Below are positions 9,419-18,425 of a DNA stretch of 61,403 nt, piece by piece (the first letter of the stretch is position 1; each line of letters opens with the position of its first letter). Position numbers and translations under genes: made by a program. The stretch comes from Hyphomicrobiales bacterium. GTDB taxonomy: Bacteria; Pseudomonadota; Alphaproteobacteria; Rhizobiales; Rhizobiaceae. Where the stretch lies: the NCBI GenBank assembly GCA_011087605.1, contig JAALLE010000013.1, positions 1 to 61,403 on the forward strand, given 5' to 3'. The notes under the pieces were generated by a model. The model worked only from the letters and a program-made list of their open reading frames with translations, ran no database searches and was not told the DNA's origin.

Positions 9419-11233
9419 ATGGCTCCCACCAAAAAAATTGATAAATCTCAGCTGCGGTCGAAACTGTGGTTCGCCAATCCTGATGATTATGACATGACTG
9501 CGCTCTACATCGAGCGCTATATGAACTGGGGCCTGACCCGCGAAGAACTGCAATCCGGCAAACCGATTATTGGCATCGCCCAAAGTGGCTCCGATCTGTC
9601 TCCCTGTAATCGGCACCACCTGGTCTTGGCCCAGCGGGTTCGTGAAGGTATTCGCGAGGCTGGTGGTATCGCCTTTGAATTTCCGGTGCACCCAATCCAG
9701 GAAACCGGCAAACGCCCAACCGCGAATCTGGACCGCAATCTGTCTTATCTGGGGCTGGTTGAAACTCTGTTTGGTTATCCGCTGGATGGCGTGGTGTTGA
9801 CCATCGGGTGTGATAAGACCACCCCGGCCATGTTGATGGCGGCCGCAACCGCCAATATTCCGGCGATTGCCCTGTCTGTCGGCCCAATGCTGAACGGCTG
9901 GTATAAAGGACAGCGCACCGGGTCCGGTACGATTAAATGGCATGCCAAGAAGGAACTGTCGAAGGGTGATATTTCCTATGAGGAATATGCTGACATTGTT
10001 GCTTCTTCCGCACCGTCGCCGGGCTATTGCAATACGATGGGAACAGCCACAACGATGAATTCACTGGCTGAGGCGCTTGGAATGTCACTGGCCGGGTCCG
10101 CCGCGATTCCTGCCGTACACAAGGAACGTGCGCAGATGGCCTATTTGACGGGCAAGCGCATTGTTGATCTGGTTTGGGAAGACGTCAAACCTTCTGATAT
10201 CATGAAGCGAGAGGCATTTGAAAACGCCATTGTCATCAATTCGGCGATTGGCGGATCCACCAATGCCCCGATCCATCTGAAGGCCATTGCCAATCATTTG
10301 GGTGTTCGTCTCGACAACCAGGACTGGGAAGATCTCGGCTGGGATATTCCGCTGATGCTGAATCTGCAGCCGGCAGGAGAATATCTTGGTGAAGACTATC
10401 ATCATGCTGGTGGGGTTCCAGCCATCGTCAACCAGTTGATGGAAGCAGGAAAACTGCCAAACCCAGATGCAATGACCGTCAACGGCAAGGCGATTGGCGA
10501 GAATTGCAAAGGCGTGGAAGTTGCCGATGACAAGGTCATCTGGCCGTTTGACAAGCCGATGCTGCAGCAGGCCGGGTTCCTGAATTTGAAGGGCAATCTG
10601 TTTGATACGGCGATCATGAAAACCTCGGTAATTTCCGACGAGTTTCGCGACCGCTATCTGTCCAACCCGGATGATCTGAACGCCTTTGAAGGTCGCGCGG
10701 TCGTGTTTGACGGGCGCGAAGATTACCACGCGCGCATCAATGATAAATCGCTGGGCATCGACGAATTTACGTTGCTGTTCATTCGCGGCGCCGGGCCAAT
10801 TGGTTATCCGGGCGGTGCGGAAGTGGTCAATATGCAGCCACCGGACGATCTGCTGAAGCGCGGGGTGACATCTTTGCCTTGTATTGGTGATGGTCGTCAG
10901 TCGGGCACGTCGGGTTCGCCATCGATCCTCAATGCGTCGCCGGAAGCCGCTGTGGGTGGTGGTCTTGCGCTGATTGAAACCGGAGACCAGGTGCGGATTG
11001 ACCTGAATACCCGCGAAGCCAACATCCTTATTTCCGATGAAGAGTTGAACAAGCGCAAGGCGGCGGTCGCCGAAAAACTGTCGAAAGGCAGATTGGATTA
11101 CGTGCCCGACCACCAAACGCCTTGGCAGGAAATTCAACGGGGTATTGTTGACCAGTTTGAAGAGGGCATGGTTTTGAAACCGGCGGTAAAATACCGTGAT
11201 GTTGGTAAAATTATTCCCCGCGACAACCATTAG
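9419..11233 (+). CDS. IlvD/Edd-family sugar-acid dehydratase (arabinonate/xylonate dehydratase type)
   Basis: 604 residues. Iron-sulfur cluster cysteines are seen in [18 protein letters not shown] and [15 protein letters not shown]. The sequence style ([26 protein letters not shown] in part, [13 protein letters not shown]) fits the pentonate/hexonate dehydratases rather than IlvD of branched-chain amino acid synthesis. The enzyme would convert an aldonic acid to a 2-keto-3-deoxy acid. The next gene, eight bases on, is an SMP-30-type lactonase that would make the acid, so the pair covers two consecutive steps of a non-phosphorylating sugar oxidation route. The exact sugar is an inference and cannot be fixed from sequence alone. 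Confidence 0.85.
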   Translation: MAPTKKIDKSQLRSKLWFANPDDYDMTALYIERYMNWGLTREELQSGKPIIGIAQSGSDLSPCNRHHLVLAQRVREGIREAGGIAFEFPVHPIQETGKRPTANLDRNLSYLGLVETLFGYPLDGVVLTIGCDKTTPAMLMAAATANIPAIALSVGPMLNGWYKGQRTGSGTIKWHAKKELSKGDISYEEYADIVASSAPSPGYCNTMGTATTMNSLAEALGMSLAGSAAIPAVHKERAQMAYLTGKRIVDLVWEDVKPSDIMKREAFENAIVINSAIGGSTNAPIHLKAIANHLGVRLDNQDWEDLGWDIPLMLNLQPAGEYLGEDYHHAGGVPAIVNQLMEAGKLPNPDAMTVNGKAIGENCKGVEVADDKVIWPFDKPMLQQAGFLNLKGNLFDTAIMKTSVISDEFRDRYLSNPDDLNAFEGRAVVFDGREDYHARINDKSLGIDEFTLLFIRGAGPIGYPGGAEVVNMQPPDDLLKRGVTSLPCIGDGRQSGTSGSPSILNASPEAAVGGGLALIETGDQVRIDLNTREANILISDEELNKRKAAVAEKLSKGRLDYVPDHQTPWQEIQRGIVDQFEEGMVLKPAVKYRDVGKIIPRDNH

Positions 11234-11241
11234 GGCGTCTC

Positions 11242-12099
11242 ATGAGAATTTTCGGACCTCATTGTACGCTTGGGGAGGGGCCGCTCTGGCACCCTGAACG
11301 AGAGCGTCTGTACTGGTTCGATATTCCGGTTGGTCGCCTGCATGTTTGCAATTATCTGGGCGACCAACACCATTTCTGGGATTTTGGCGAGCCGGCTTCA
11401 GCTGCCGGATGGCTCGACAAGCAAACCCTGTTGGTGGCGACCGCCAGTGGTTTGCAGAAATTTGATCTTCCAACTGGCCGCTGGGAGACGGTTATTGATC
11501 TGGAGTCAGACAATCCACTGACGCGGTCAAATGACGGTCGTATCGGCCCGGACGGTTCGTTCTGGATCGGCACAATGGCCCGTGATGGCAGTCCGCATGA
11601 AGGGGCATTTCATCGCTACCACAACGGGAAGATCGATTGTCTTGCAAGTCGGGCCAGCATTCCCAACGCGACCTGTTTCTCTCCAGATGGGAAAACCGCC
11701 TATCTGGCTGACACTCGCAAGCAGATTATCTGGAGATGGCCGCTGGATGATCTTGGTAATCCCGTCGGTGAAAAACAGACTCACATCAACTTGAGAGATG
11801 AGAATATTAACCCTGATGGCGCGGTTTGCGATGCCGAGGGGTATTTGTGGAACGCGCAATGGGGTGCCTGGCGGATTGCCCGATATGCCCCCGATGGTTC
11901 ATTCGACCGGGCAATTGATCTGCCGGTGAGCCAGCCAACTTGTCCGGCATTTGGTGGCCCCGATCTGAAAACTTTGTTCATCACCTCAGCATCAGAAGGT
12001 TTGAGCGAAAAAAGCCTGGAAAATCAACCAGATGCGGGGAAGATTTTGGCCCTGGACCTGGATGTATGCGGACTGCCGGAGCATCAGGCGCGTATCTGA
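11242..12099 (+). CDS. SMP-30/gluconolactonase-like sugar lactonase
   Basis: 285 residues forming a six-bladed beta-propeller of the SMP-30 family. It opens with the metal-ligand Glu in CTLGEGPLWHP, and SNDGRIGPDGSFWIGTM and NPDGAVCDAEGYLWNA carry the Asn and Asp ligands of the central divalent metal. It would open a sugar lactone to the acid used by the preceding dehydratase. The start is eight bases after the dehydratase stop, so they form an operon. No transporter, dehydrogenase or regulator for the same pathway lies next to them. Confidence 0.85.
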   Translation: MRIFGPHCTLGEGPLWHPERERLYWFDIPVGRLHVCNYLGDQHHFWDFGEPASAAGWLDKQTLLVATASGLQKFDLPTGRWETVIDLESDNPLTRSNDGRIGPDGSFWIGTMARDGSPHEGAFHRYHNGKIDCLASRASIPNATCFSPDGKTAYLADTRKQIIWRWPLDDLGNPVGEKQTHINLRDENINPDGAVCDAEGYLWNAQWGAWRIARYAPDGSFDRAIDLPVSQPTCPAFGGPDLKTLFITSASEGLSEKSLENQPDAGKILALDLDVCGLPEHQARI

Positions 12100-12227
12100 A
12101 GGCAAATACACATTGCAGAAATCGAAATTAATTCGATAGTTTTAGAAGTTCCCGGCAGAATTATACCGGATGTTTACCATCGGCCAGCTAAAAGCTTCAT
12201 CAAAAGCCTGCGAAATTTATCTAAATT

Positions 12228-12261
12228 TGTTCACGTCGTGTTAACTTGCGATGTGTGAACA
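12228..12261. promoter_or_regulatory. Dyad TGTTCAC-N20-GTGAACA upstream of a small gene
   Basis: Perfect seven-base inverted arms at 12228-12234 and 12255-12261, with GTTAAC near the middle, lying 27 bases before the start of the 12288 gene. It could be a regulator binding site, but the arms are short and far apart. Confidence 0.25.
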
Positions 12262-12287
12262 TGGTGCCAACCTTAAAGGAGGGTACC

Positions 12288-12650
12288 ATGTCCCGAGCTC
12301 AGTCGCATTCTCTCAACGAAACCAGCGTTCCGATACCGGAAAGCTTGTTTGGTGAGTTGGCCCAGGCGGAACCGATCGACGCGGTTGAAATCGCCAAGGA
12401 ACTGCCTTTACAAAACCGCGCGCGCCTTGCCGCATTTTGTTATGCTCGTCGACATCTTAACCACCTCGGTCTGCTCGTTGCATCAACGTGTGATCTGGTG
12501 ACCCTGAAGCGGGTGATGGGAACTGCCGGGGAAGTGGTGTACCGCCAGTCCCGTGATGTGGAAAAAACGCTGGCTGCTGAACGCGGTGGCCGCGATTCTG
12601 CAAGTAAGATTACGCTTGCCACAGCTGCCAACGTTGTTCCGATCAGATAA
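12288..12650 (+). CDS. Conserved hypothetical small protein
   Basis: 120 residues, mixed charge, no signal peptide or membrane segment. The ATG at 12288 is chosen because a near-perfect ribosome binding site (AAAGGAGG at 12275-12282) precedes it; an in-frame codon at 12246 lacks one. The central part (ARLAAFCYARRHLNHLGLL, then ASTCDLVTLKRVMG) looks like a helical hypothetical protein conserved in rhizobia, from memory only. The strong initiation site suggests good expression. It stands alone with about 190 bases upstream and 235 downstream. Confidence 0.6.
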   Translation: MSRAQSHSLNETSVPIPESLFGELAQAEPIDAVEIAKELPLQNRARLAAFCYARRHLNHLGLLVASTCDLVTLKRVMGTAGEVVYRQSRDVEKTLAAERGGRDSASKITLATAANVVPIR

Positions 12651-12671
12651 ATAAATCCATCGGCACATCTC

Positions 12672-12700
12672 CTCGTCATCACTGCAGAGGTGATGACGGG
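12672..12700. repeat. Hairpin downstream of the 12288 gene
   Basis: Nine perfect base pairs (CGTCATCAC at 12674-12682 with GTGATGACG at 12690-12698), extendable by one wobble and one pair, with a seven-base loop. It lies 24 bases after the stop of the small gene and could end transcription or protect the 3' end, but no run of T follows. Confidence 0.4.
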
Positions 12701-12885
12701 AAAATTCCTTACATAATATCCTACTGACGAAGGGGCGGCTTTTGCCGTCTCTTTGTGTTTTTGGGTTCCAAAATCACGACGATTCTGCCAAGAAGCCGAA
12801 GCGAGAAACAGAGTATCGTATCTACCTGCAGGCTGAAATGCTGCCATCGTCACCGCCACTGTTTAATTAAGTTTGGAGAAAATCA

Positions 12886-14298
12886 ATGAACCCGTCCTTT
12901 GATTTTCGAAAGTGGTCTCATCGAGCCTCAGACTGGGCCGCTGATTATCTTGATGGTTTGGAACAACAACCGGTTCGTCCAAAAGTTGTACCCGGTTCAA
13001 TCGCTGCCCAAATTGGTGATGCTGCCCCCGAAGCTGGCGAAGCGATGGAGGAGATTTTCGCCGATTTTGAGCGCATCATTCCAGCAGGCATGACGCATTG
13101 GCAGCACCCCCGATTTTTTGCTTATTTTCAGTCAAACGCGGCGCCAGCCGCACAACTGGCCGAACAATTGGCAACCGCTTTTGCCAGCCAATGTATGCTT
13201 TGGCAGACATCTCCGGCGGCGACAGAGCTTGAAATCAAGATGGTTGACTGGCTGCGTCAGGGGCTGGGACTTCCAGCGCAATTTAAGGGATCGCTTCAGG
13301 ACACCGCTTCGTCAGTTACGCTGTGCGCAATATTGACCATGCGCGAACGGGCGCTCAATTTCACCGGCAATAAGGAGGGCATTTTCGGCAAAGCTCCGCT
13401 GCGCGTTTATGCCTCTGGCCGTACACATACTTCCATTGATAAAGCAATGTGGGTGGCCGGTCTTGGCCAGGACAATCTGGTAAAAATTCCGACCGGACCG
13501 GGACCGCTGTTTTCAATGGACGCAGATGCGTTGCGCGTGGCGATTGCCGCAGATCGCGCGGCTGGCATGGTCCCGGCTGGTATCGTTATTTGTGTTGGTG
13601 GCACTTCGGTCGGGGCGACGGATAATGTGGCTGAAATATGCCAGATCGCGCGCGAGGAAGGTCTCTACACTCATCTTGATGCCGCATGGGCCGGTTCGGC
13701 AATGATTTGCGAGGAATATCGTCATTTGTGGGCAGGAGCAGAAAAGGCAGATTCCATTGTCATCAACCCTCACAAATGGCTTGGCGTTCCGATGGAATGT
13801 TCGCTTCATCTGGTGCGTGACCCGGAAACCCTTGTGCGCACACTGGCTATTCAGCCGGAATATTTAAAGACCCATGGCAAGGACGGGATCGTCAACTTCT
13901 CGGAGTGGTCGGTTCAATTGGGCCGCCGGTTTCGGGCGCTGAAAGTCTGGTTTTTGCTCCGTGCCTATGGGCTTGAAGGTTTGCGGGAGCGCATTCGCAA
14001 CCATGTAAATTGGGCCGAGGAGCTGGCGGAACGTCTAGCCAGGGAGCCGGATATCGAGATTGTTACAGAACCGGTTTTGTCGCTGTTTTCATTTCGCCAT
14101 GTGCCGCAGGGTTGTCCCGACATCAACGCCCACAATATTGAACTGGTCAATGCGATCAATGATGACGGTCGCATTTATCTTACTCAGACTTTGCATGAAG
14201 GGGCGACCGCCATCCGATTTGTCGCCGGTCAGTTCGACATGAGCGAGCGGGATATCGACATTGCCTTTGATGCGATCATTGAGGTGGCCCGTGGTTGA
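12886..14298 (+). CDS. Pyridoxal-dependent decarboxylase (aromatic-L-amino-acid decarboxylase family)
   Basis: 470 residues, a group II PLP decarboxylase. The PLP lysine is in NPHKW near residue 303, preceded by the PLP-contact region THLDAAWAGSAM; the N-terminal MTHWQHPRFFAYF and the SSVTLCAIL segment are family hallmarks. Members decarboxylate tryptophan, DOPA, phenylalanine or related amino acids to amines; some are aldehyde synthases. The substrate here is open. Its end overlaps the following aminotransferase gene by eight bases, implying coupled translation and perhaps a joint amino acid or amine pathway. Confidence 0.85.
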   Translation: MNPSFDFRKWSHRASDWAADYLDGLEQQPVRPKVVPGSIAAQIGDAAPEAGEAMEEIFADFERIIPAGMTHWQHPRFFAYFQSNAAPAAQLAEQLATAFASQCMLWQTSPAATELEIKMVDWLRQGLGLPAQFKGSLQDTASSVTLCAILTMRERALNFTGNKEGIFGKAPLRVYASGRTHTSIDKAMWVAGLGQDNLVKIPTGPGPLFSMDADALRVAIAADRAAGMVPAGIVICVGGTSVGATDNVAEICQIAREEGLYTHLDAAWAGSAMICEEYRHLWAGAEKADSIVINPHKWLGVPMECSLHLVRDPETLVRTLAIQPEYLKTHGKDGIVNFSEWSVQLGRRFRALKVWFLLRAYGLEGLRERIRNHVNWAEELAERLAREPDIEIVTEPVLSLFSFRHVPQGCPDINAHNIELVNAINDDGRIYLTQTLHEGATAIRFVAGQFDMSERDIDIAFDAIIEVARG

Positions 14299-15493
14299 CC
14301 ATCATCTATCGTCAACCTCGATTACCAAACGGCTGGCGGATCTGGGCAGTGCCCGCTGGACGCTTCATTTTGAAGCCCGGCGGCGGGTGGCCGCCGGTGA
14401 AGATATTATCGAATTGACAATTGGCGAACCGGATGTGCCAACCCCGGTATCATTGATCGATGTTGCCGATAGCGCGATGCGCGCCGGTCGTACTGGCTAT
14501 GCCGGTGGTCGCGGAGAGCCGGTATTGGTGGATGCGATTGCGGCAAAATATTCAAAACGCTCCGGACGGGAAATCAAACAGGATAATGTATTTGCGTTTC
14601 CCGGTACCCAGGCAGCTTTATCAATTTGCATGATGGCAATGGTGGAACATGGTGACGCCGTCCTGGTGCCTGACCCTTATTATGCCACTTATGAAGGAGT
14701 GGTTCGTGCCACCGGCGCCGAATTTATCCCCGTGCCGATGAGTGCGGACAATGGTTTTTGCCTGACTGTTGAGCAGTTGGAAAATGCGCTGGTGCCGAAT
14801 GCTCGTGTATTGTTGTTGAATTCGCCTCATAACCCGACAGGTGCGGTGTTAAGTGAACAGGAAATCGCCGCCATCGGCGCTTTTTGCCAAAAGCACAATT
14901 TGTGGATTCTCAGCGATGAAGTGTACGAGGATCTGATATATGGCAAACCTTTTGCCTCGCCGTTTGACAATGATGATCTTGCGGAGCGTACAATTGTAGC
15001 TTCGTCGATATCCAAGTCCCATGCGGCTCCCGGCTTTCGGTCAGGATGGGCGGTTGGACCGGGCTGGTTCATCACCGGCGCCCAATCTGTGGCGGAGACG
15101 ATTCTGTTTGGAAACCAGCCCTTTATCGCCGACATGACGGCCCATGCGCTGAACAATTCCAACGATACCTCCAAAAATATGGCAATTGCCTATCAGCGGC
15201 GCATTGATGTGCTTTTGGAGTTATTCGCTGATTGCTCCGCTCTCAAGCCATTGCGGCCAGATTCCGGCATGTTCATGGTGGTGAATGTTTCGGCGACGGG
15301 CATGAACGGCAGCAATTTTGCCAGGCGTCTGCTGGATTTTGGTGTTGCTGTCATGCCGGGGGATTCATTTGGAGCGCAGGCGCTGGATTTCATCCGCCTC
15401 AGCTTGACTGTGGAAGATGAAAATCTGCGGCGGGCCGCACAGCGAATTGTCAATTGCGCTGAAACTCTGCAGTCGGGTGAGCAATCCACCTGA
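14291..15493 (+). CDS. Class I/II PLP-dependent aminotransferase
   Basis: 400 residues, fold type I aminotransferase. It has the substrate-loop sequence TIGEPDVPTP, NSPHNPTGAV with the Asn that contacts PLP, DEVYEDL with the PLP-pyridine Asp, and the Schiff-base Lys in SSISKSHAAPGFRSGW, followed by the carboxylate-binding Arg near residue 363. I chose the GTG at 14291, which has GAGGTG just upstream, rather than a longer frame start at 14261. The start lies inside the end of the decarboxylase gene. Its 3' end overlaps the convergent gene by 44 bases. Substrate unknown. Confidence 0.85.
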   Translation: MVDHHLSSTSITKRLADLGSARWTLHFEARRRVAAGEDIIELTIGEPDVPTPVSLIDVADSAMRAGRTGYAGGRGEPVLVDAIAAKYSKRSGREIKQDNVFAFPGTQAALSICMMAMVEHGDAVLVPDPYYATYEGVVRATGAEFIPVPMSADNGFCLTVEQLENALVPNARVLLLNSPHNPTGAVLSEQEIAAIGAFCQKHNLWILSDEVYEDLIYGKPFASPFDNDDLAERTIVASSISKSHAAPGFRSGWAVGPGWFITGAQSVAETILFGNQPFIADMTAHALNNSNDTSKNMAIAYQRRIDVLLELFADCSALKPLRPDSGMFMVVNVSATGMNGSNFARRLLDFGVAVMPGDSFGAQALDFIRLSLTVEDENLRRAAQRIVNCAETLQSGEQST

Positions 15494-16649
15494 TTGCGGC
15501 AGCGCGATCTGTGGTCTTAAGGTCGCGCAGATCGGCAATGCCATTTTCGGTAACTATGATGTCTACAAGCGAGCCACTGATGGTTGTGTGGTCGAGCTCG
15601 TTGACAATGGTGCTTTTGCCGGCGCGCCCGGCGGTGGATCGCAGGACGATGATGTTGCAGCCACCTTGCGAGCGTTGAGCGCCGATGGCGAAGTCTGGCA
15701 GGCCGCCCGGACAGGAAATGATGCGTTGTCCAATGCGCTCCGCGTTGACATTGCCATGCAGATCTACTTGCAAGGCGGCGTTGATTGCATGAAAGCGCGG
15801 TATTTTCGCCAGCTTATCGGGATGATGGGTCTGGGTGATTGGTTTGAATTCAAGTGCTGGATTATCGTCCATCCATTGATAAAAACGGGAACTTCCAACG
15901 GCCATCGTGGTGGTGACTGGGGCCGCGAGGGCTCCTGCCTCGACCACATCCATGATGGTATCATTGATCAGGCCGGTGTGAATTCGAAGTCCGCGCAGCC
16001 GTGATAGCGACCGCATGATGGCGTCGGGCGTTCCGCCCATGCCGACTTCGACCGTGATGTCGTCGCCAAGGCAGCTGAGTACGTTATCGGCGATCTGCAG
16101 ATCCGTGTCGTCACTGACTGAAACTGCTAACTCGGGTAGCAGCTCATCGAGTTCCATGACCGCATCAAATTTCTCCATGGCAATCCCGTAATTGGTTCGT
16201 GGCACATGGCGGTTGATGATGGCGATTACGAAGGGGTTTTGAGCCAGAACCTGCGGCACAATGCCAACGCTCGGCCCAAGTGAGACCTGGCCTGATTGAT
16301 CGGCAGGACTGACCTGCAGGACAACAATATCGGCGCGCCGTTGCCCGCAAGCATAGGCTTGCGCCTGTTGAAACAGGCTTTCGCGGATGACGCGGACCTT
16401 TCCGTCATTAACCGCTTGGCGCAAGTGCCCTCCCGGCATGACGGTGGAGACCGATATGCGCGGATCGCCGAGATAGTTGCAGGGTGCACCGGGCATAAAG
16501 GTTTCCACCGACAGGCCCGGCCACAGATCAACGTTGTCGATGAGCTGTTGGCCGATATTGGCGGACTCATTCACGGAGGCATGAAAAACCAGATGTTTCT
16601 TCCCCCGCAGACGGTCGGCAATGTCGCACAGATTTCCGATTTCATGCAT
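15450..16649 (-). CDS. Acetyl-CoA hydrolase/CoA-transferase family protein
   Basis: About 399 residues, a two-domain CoA-transferase fold like 4-hydroxybutyrate CoA-transferase. The glycine-rich VEVGMGGTPDAI and the C-terminal VTENGIADLRDL segments are diagnostic. At the place where transferases have the catalytic Glu (HTEM or HSEM in known members) this protein reads HTGL, so classic acyl-glutamyl chemistry may be absent. The ATG at 16649 is chosen for its AAGGAG ribosome binding site. The C-terminal end is short and overlaps the aminotransferase gene on the other strand. It is divergent from the crotonase gene. Confidence 0.75.
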   Translation of the reverse strand: MHEIGNLCDIADRLRGKKHLVFHASVNESANIGQQLIDNVDLWPGLSVETFMPGAPCNYLGDPRISVSTVMPGGHLRQAVNDGKVRVIRESLFQQAQAYACGQRRADIVVLQVSPADQSGQVSLGPSVGIVPQVLAQNPFVIAIINRHVPRTNYGIAMEKFDAVMELDELLPELAVSVSDDTDLQIADNVLSCLGDDITVEVGMGGTPDAIMRSLSRLRGLRIHTGLINDTIMDVVEAGALAAPVTTTMAVGSSRFYQWMDDNPALEFKPITQTHHPDKLAKIPRFHAINAALQVDLHGNVNAERIGQRIISCPGGLPDFAIGAQRSQGGCNIIVLRSTAGRAGKSTIVNELDHTTISGSLVDIIVTENGIADLRDLKTTDRAAAIRWIAHPTAEFQRN

Positions 16650-16731
16650 CCGGTTCAACTCCTTGGCGGCTTGTTCCTGTCTACAATTTCTCAACGCCCG
16701 GTGCTATGGGTTTGGATCGCAGGAGATGATA

Positions 16732-17568
16732 ATGACCGATTTGAACAGCAGTTTTTTCAATGTCACCCGAGAAGGTGCCGTCGCGGTTCTGGAGATGAAC
16801 CGGCCAGACAAGGCGAATTGCATGTCGCCTGATTTTTGGGCGGACCTGCCGCGTCTGGCAGCAGGACTTGATAGTGACTCAAATGTGCGGTGCGTCGTGC
16901 TGACCGGTGCCGGAAAGCATTTTTCTGGAGGCATGGATCTGGCGACATTTGCCGATATCAACACGATGCTGCAGCAGGAACCCGGCCGCGCTGCCTATGC
17001 ATTGCGCGATCTGATTTTGCGATTGCAGGGGTCCCTCTCCAGCCTGGAGAAATTGCGGGTACCGGTGATTGCCGCTGTTCATGGCGCTTGTCTGGGGGGT
17101 GGCATTGACCTGATCACGGCCTGCGATCTGCGTATTGCAAGCCGGGATGCCTCCTTTGGAATTGAGGAGATTCATATTGGCATGGCGGCTGATGTGGGGA
17201 CATTGCAGCGGTTGCCCAAATTGATTCCACCCGCCGTGGTTCACGAACTGGCCTATACGGGTCGTCGATTTTCACCTGATGAGGCGCTGGGCTGGGGCCT
17301 GCTGAGTAGTGTTCATGATGATCGTGAGGCGATGCTTGATGCGGCGATGGAATTGGCACAGAACATTGCCGAAAAATCACCATTGGCAATTGCCGGGATC
17401 AAGCGGGCGATCACCTATTCCAGAGATCACAGTGTTGAAGATGCGCTGGATCAGATGGCCACCTGGAATGCTGGCATGTTGCGACCAGAAGATTTGCAGA
17501 AAGCGATCAGTGCAAAGACGCGCAAACAGGAAGCGGTTTTCAGCGATCTGCTGAGCACTTCCTTGTGA
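16732..17568 (+). CDS. Enoyl-CoA hydratase/isomerase (crotonase) family protein, dienoyl-CoA isomerase-like
   Basis: 278 residues. The oxyanion hole is formed by the KHFSGGMDL and GACLGGGIDL segments. The sequence EEIHIGMAADVGTLQRLPK resembles delta3,5-delta2,4-dienoyl-CoA isomerase, where a Glu and an Asp in this stretch are catalytic, so isomerisation of polyunsaturated acyl-CoA is a fair guess; plain hydratase activity is the alternative. The ATG at 16732 has AGGAG six bases upstream. It is divergent from the CoA-transferase-like gene, with an 82-base shared promoter region, which suggests related roles in acyl-CoA metabolism. Confidence 0.85.
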   Translation: MTDLNSSFFNVTREGAVAVLEMNRPDKANCMSPDFWADLPRLAAGLDSDSNVRCVVLTGAGKHFSGGMDLATFADINTMLQQEPGRAAYALRDLILRLQGSLSSLEKLRVPVIAAVHGACLGGGIDLITACDLRIASRDASFGIEEIHIGMAADVGTLQRLPKLIPPAVVHELAYTGRRFSPDEALGWGLLSSVHDDREAMLDAAMELAQNIAEKSPLAIAGIKRAITYSRDHSVEDALDQMATWNAGMLRPEDLQKAISAKTRKQEAVFSDLLSTSL

Positions 17569-17594
17569 GATGAACCGGTTGGTGGAGCGGTTAG

Positions 17595-18257
17595 TCAGGC
17601 TGCGGTGCCGCCCGCCTGTTGCTGATGAGCTTCCATGGCCTGAACCATCAGGTGGAAAATATCTGTCAATTGCTGAAACTCCACCGGATCCCCCCCCTGA
17701 TCTGGATGCTTGTTCATGGCCTGACGACGATAGGCCGACTTGAGATCTTCCATGGTGTAGGGTTGGGTCGGATCCATGCCCATGATTTGCATACGCGCGG
17801 CGTTGATCCGGGCGACACGCATGGCCTGGGCCTGCATTTGCGCCTGAGCCTCTTGTTCGGCGCGTTGACGATCCTGTTCCATACGCTGGTTTTGCTGTCG
17901 TATCGCCTGGTTGAAGGCGGCATGCTGTTCGGCCTTTAAGTGCGCCTCTTCGGCAAGATCACCAACCCGGGCGAAACGCACCCCAATTTCGTTGGATTTA
18001 CGCCAGGCAACTTTACAACGGGCGATCAGGTCGTCGGACCGGACAATCAGCAGAAAGGTGTCCGCGATGCCCTGAGCGTTTACGATGCTTAGCCGTGCAC
18101 CTGAGGAATGTATGTCCCGCACGGTACAGGGAAAATTCATTTCTGCGCCATCAACGCAGATTGTGGCCGCTTTGGTTTTTTCCACGCACTCTTCGCGACG
18201 GTCTACATGACGCTTTGGAGCCGCTTGTCGGCCGCGGCGAGCTGATGACGTAAACAT
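17595..18257 (-). CDS. PilZ-domain protein fused to a C-terminal J domain
   Basis: About 220 residues in three parts. Residues 5-100 read as a PilZ domain (RRGRQAAPKRHVDRRE, CTVRDIHSSGARL, KVAWRKSNEIGVRF). A long, highly charged Gln/Arg/Glu helix follows (about 105-155). The end is a DnaJ-type J domain with the HPD tripeptide (MNKHPDQGGD). The PilZ DxSxxG-type motif has His in place of the first Ser, so c-di-GMP binding is uncertain. J domains stimulate Hsp70 ATPase, so the protein may bring DnaK to a PilZ partner; this is inference. The start at 18257 is the first plausible ATG before the PilZ part; the frame is open to 18308. Confidence 0.75.
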   Translation of the reverse strand: MFTSSARRGRQAAPKRHVDRREECVEKTKAATICVDGAEMNFPCTVRDIHSSGARLSIVNAQGIADTFLLIVRSDDLIARCKVAWRKSNEIGVRFARVGDLAEEAHLKAEQHAAFNQAIRQQNQRMEQDRQRAEQEAQAQMQAQAMRVARINAARMQIMGMDPTQPYTMEDLKSAYRRQAMNKHPDQGGDPVEFQQLTDIFHLMVQAMEAHQQQAGGTAA

Positions 18258-18425
18258 TCCGAAATAGTGTCCCTCGTTGGATTTGCTGGCGAGCGAATTT
18301 TGGCACAACTATCTTAATTGGACGTTGCGGGAGTGGGCAAAATGCCAACGGCCCTTGATATGGTTAATACATTATGTAGTGTGCGCTCAGTTTTCAGATA
18401 ACAGGTCCAACAATAGGGGAATTTT

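Noticed and set aside
10085-11230. 381-codon frame antisense to the sugar-acid dehydratase
   Set aside because: Long only because the opposite strand is coding; the sequence shows no protein-like motifs.
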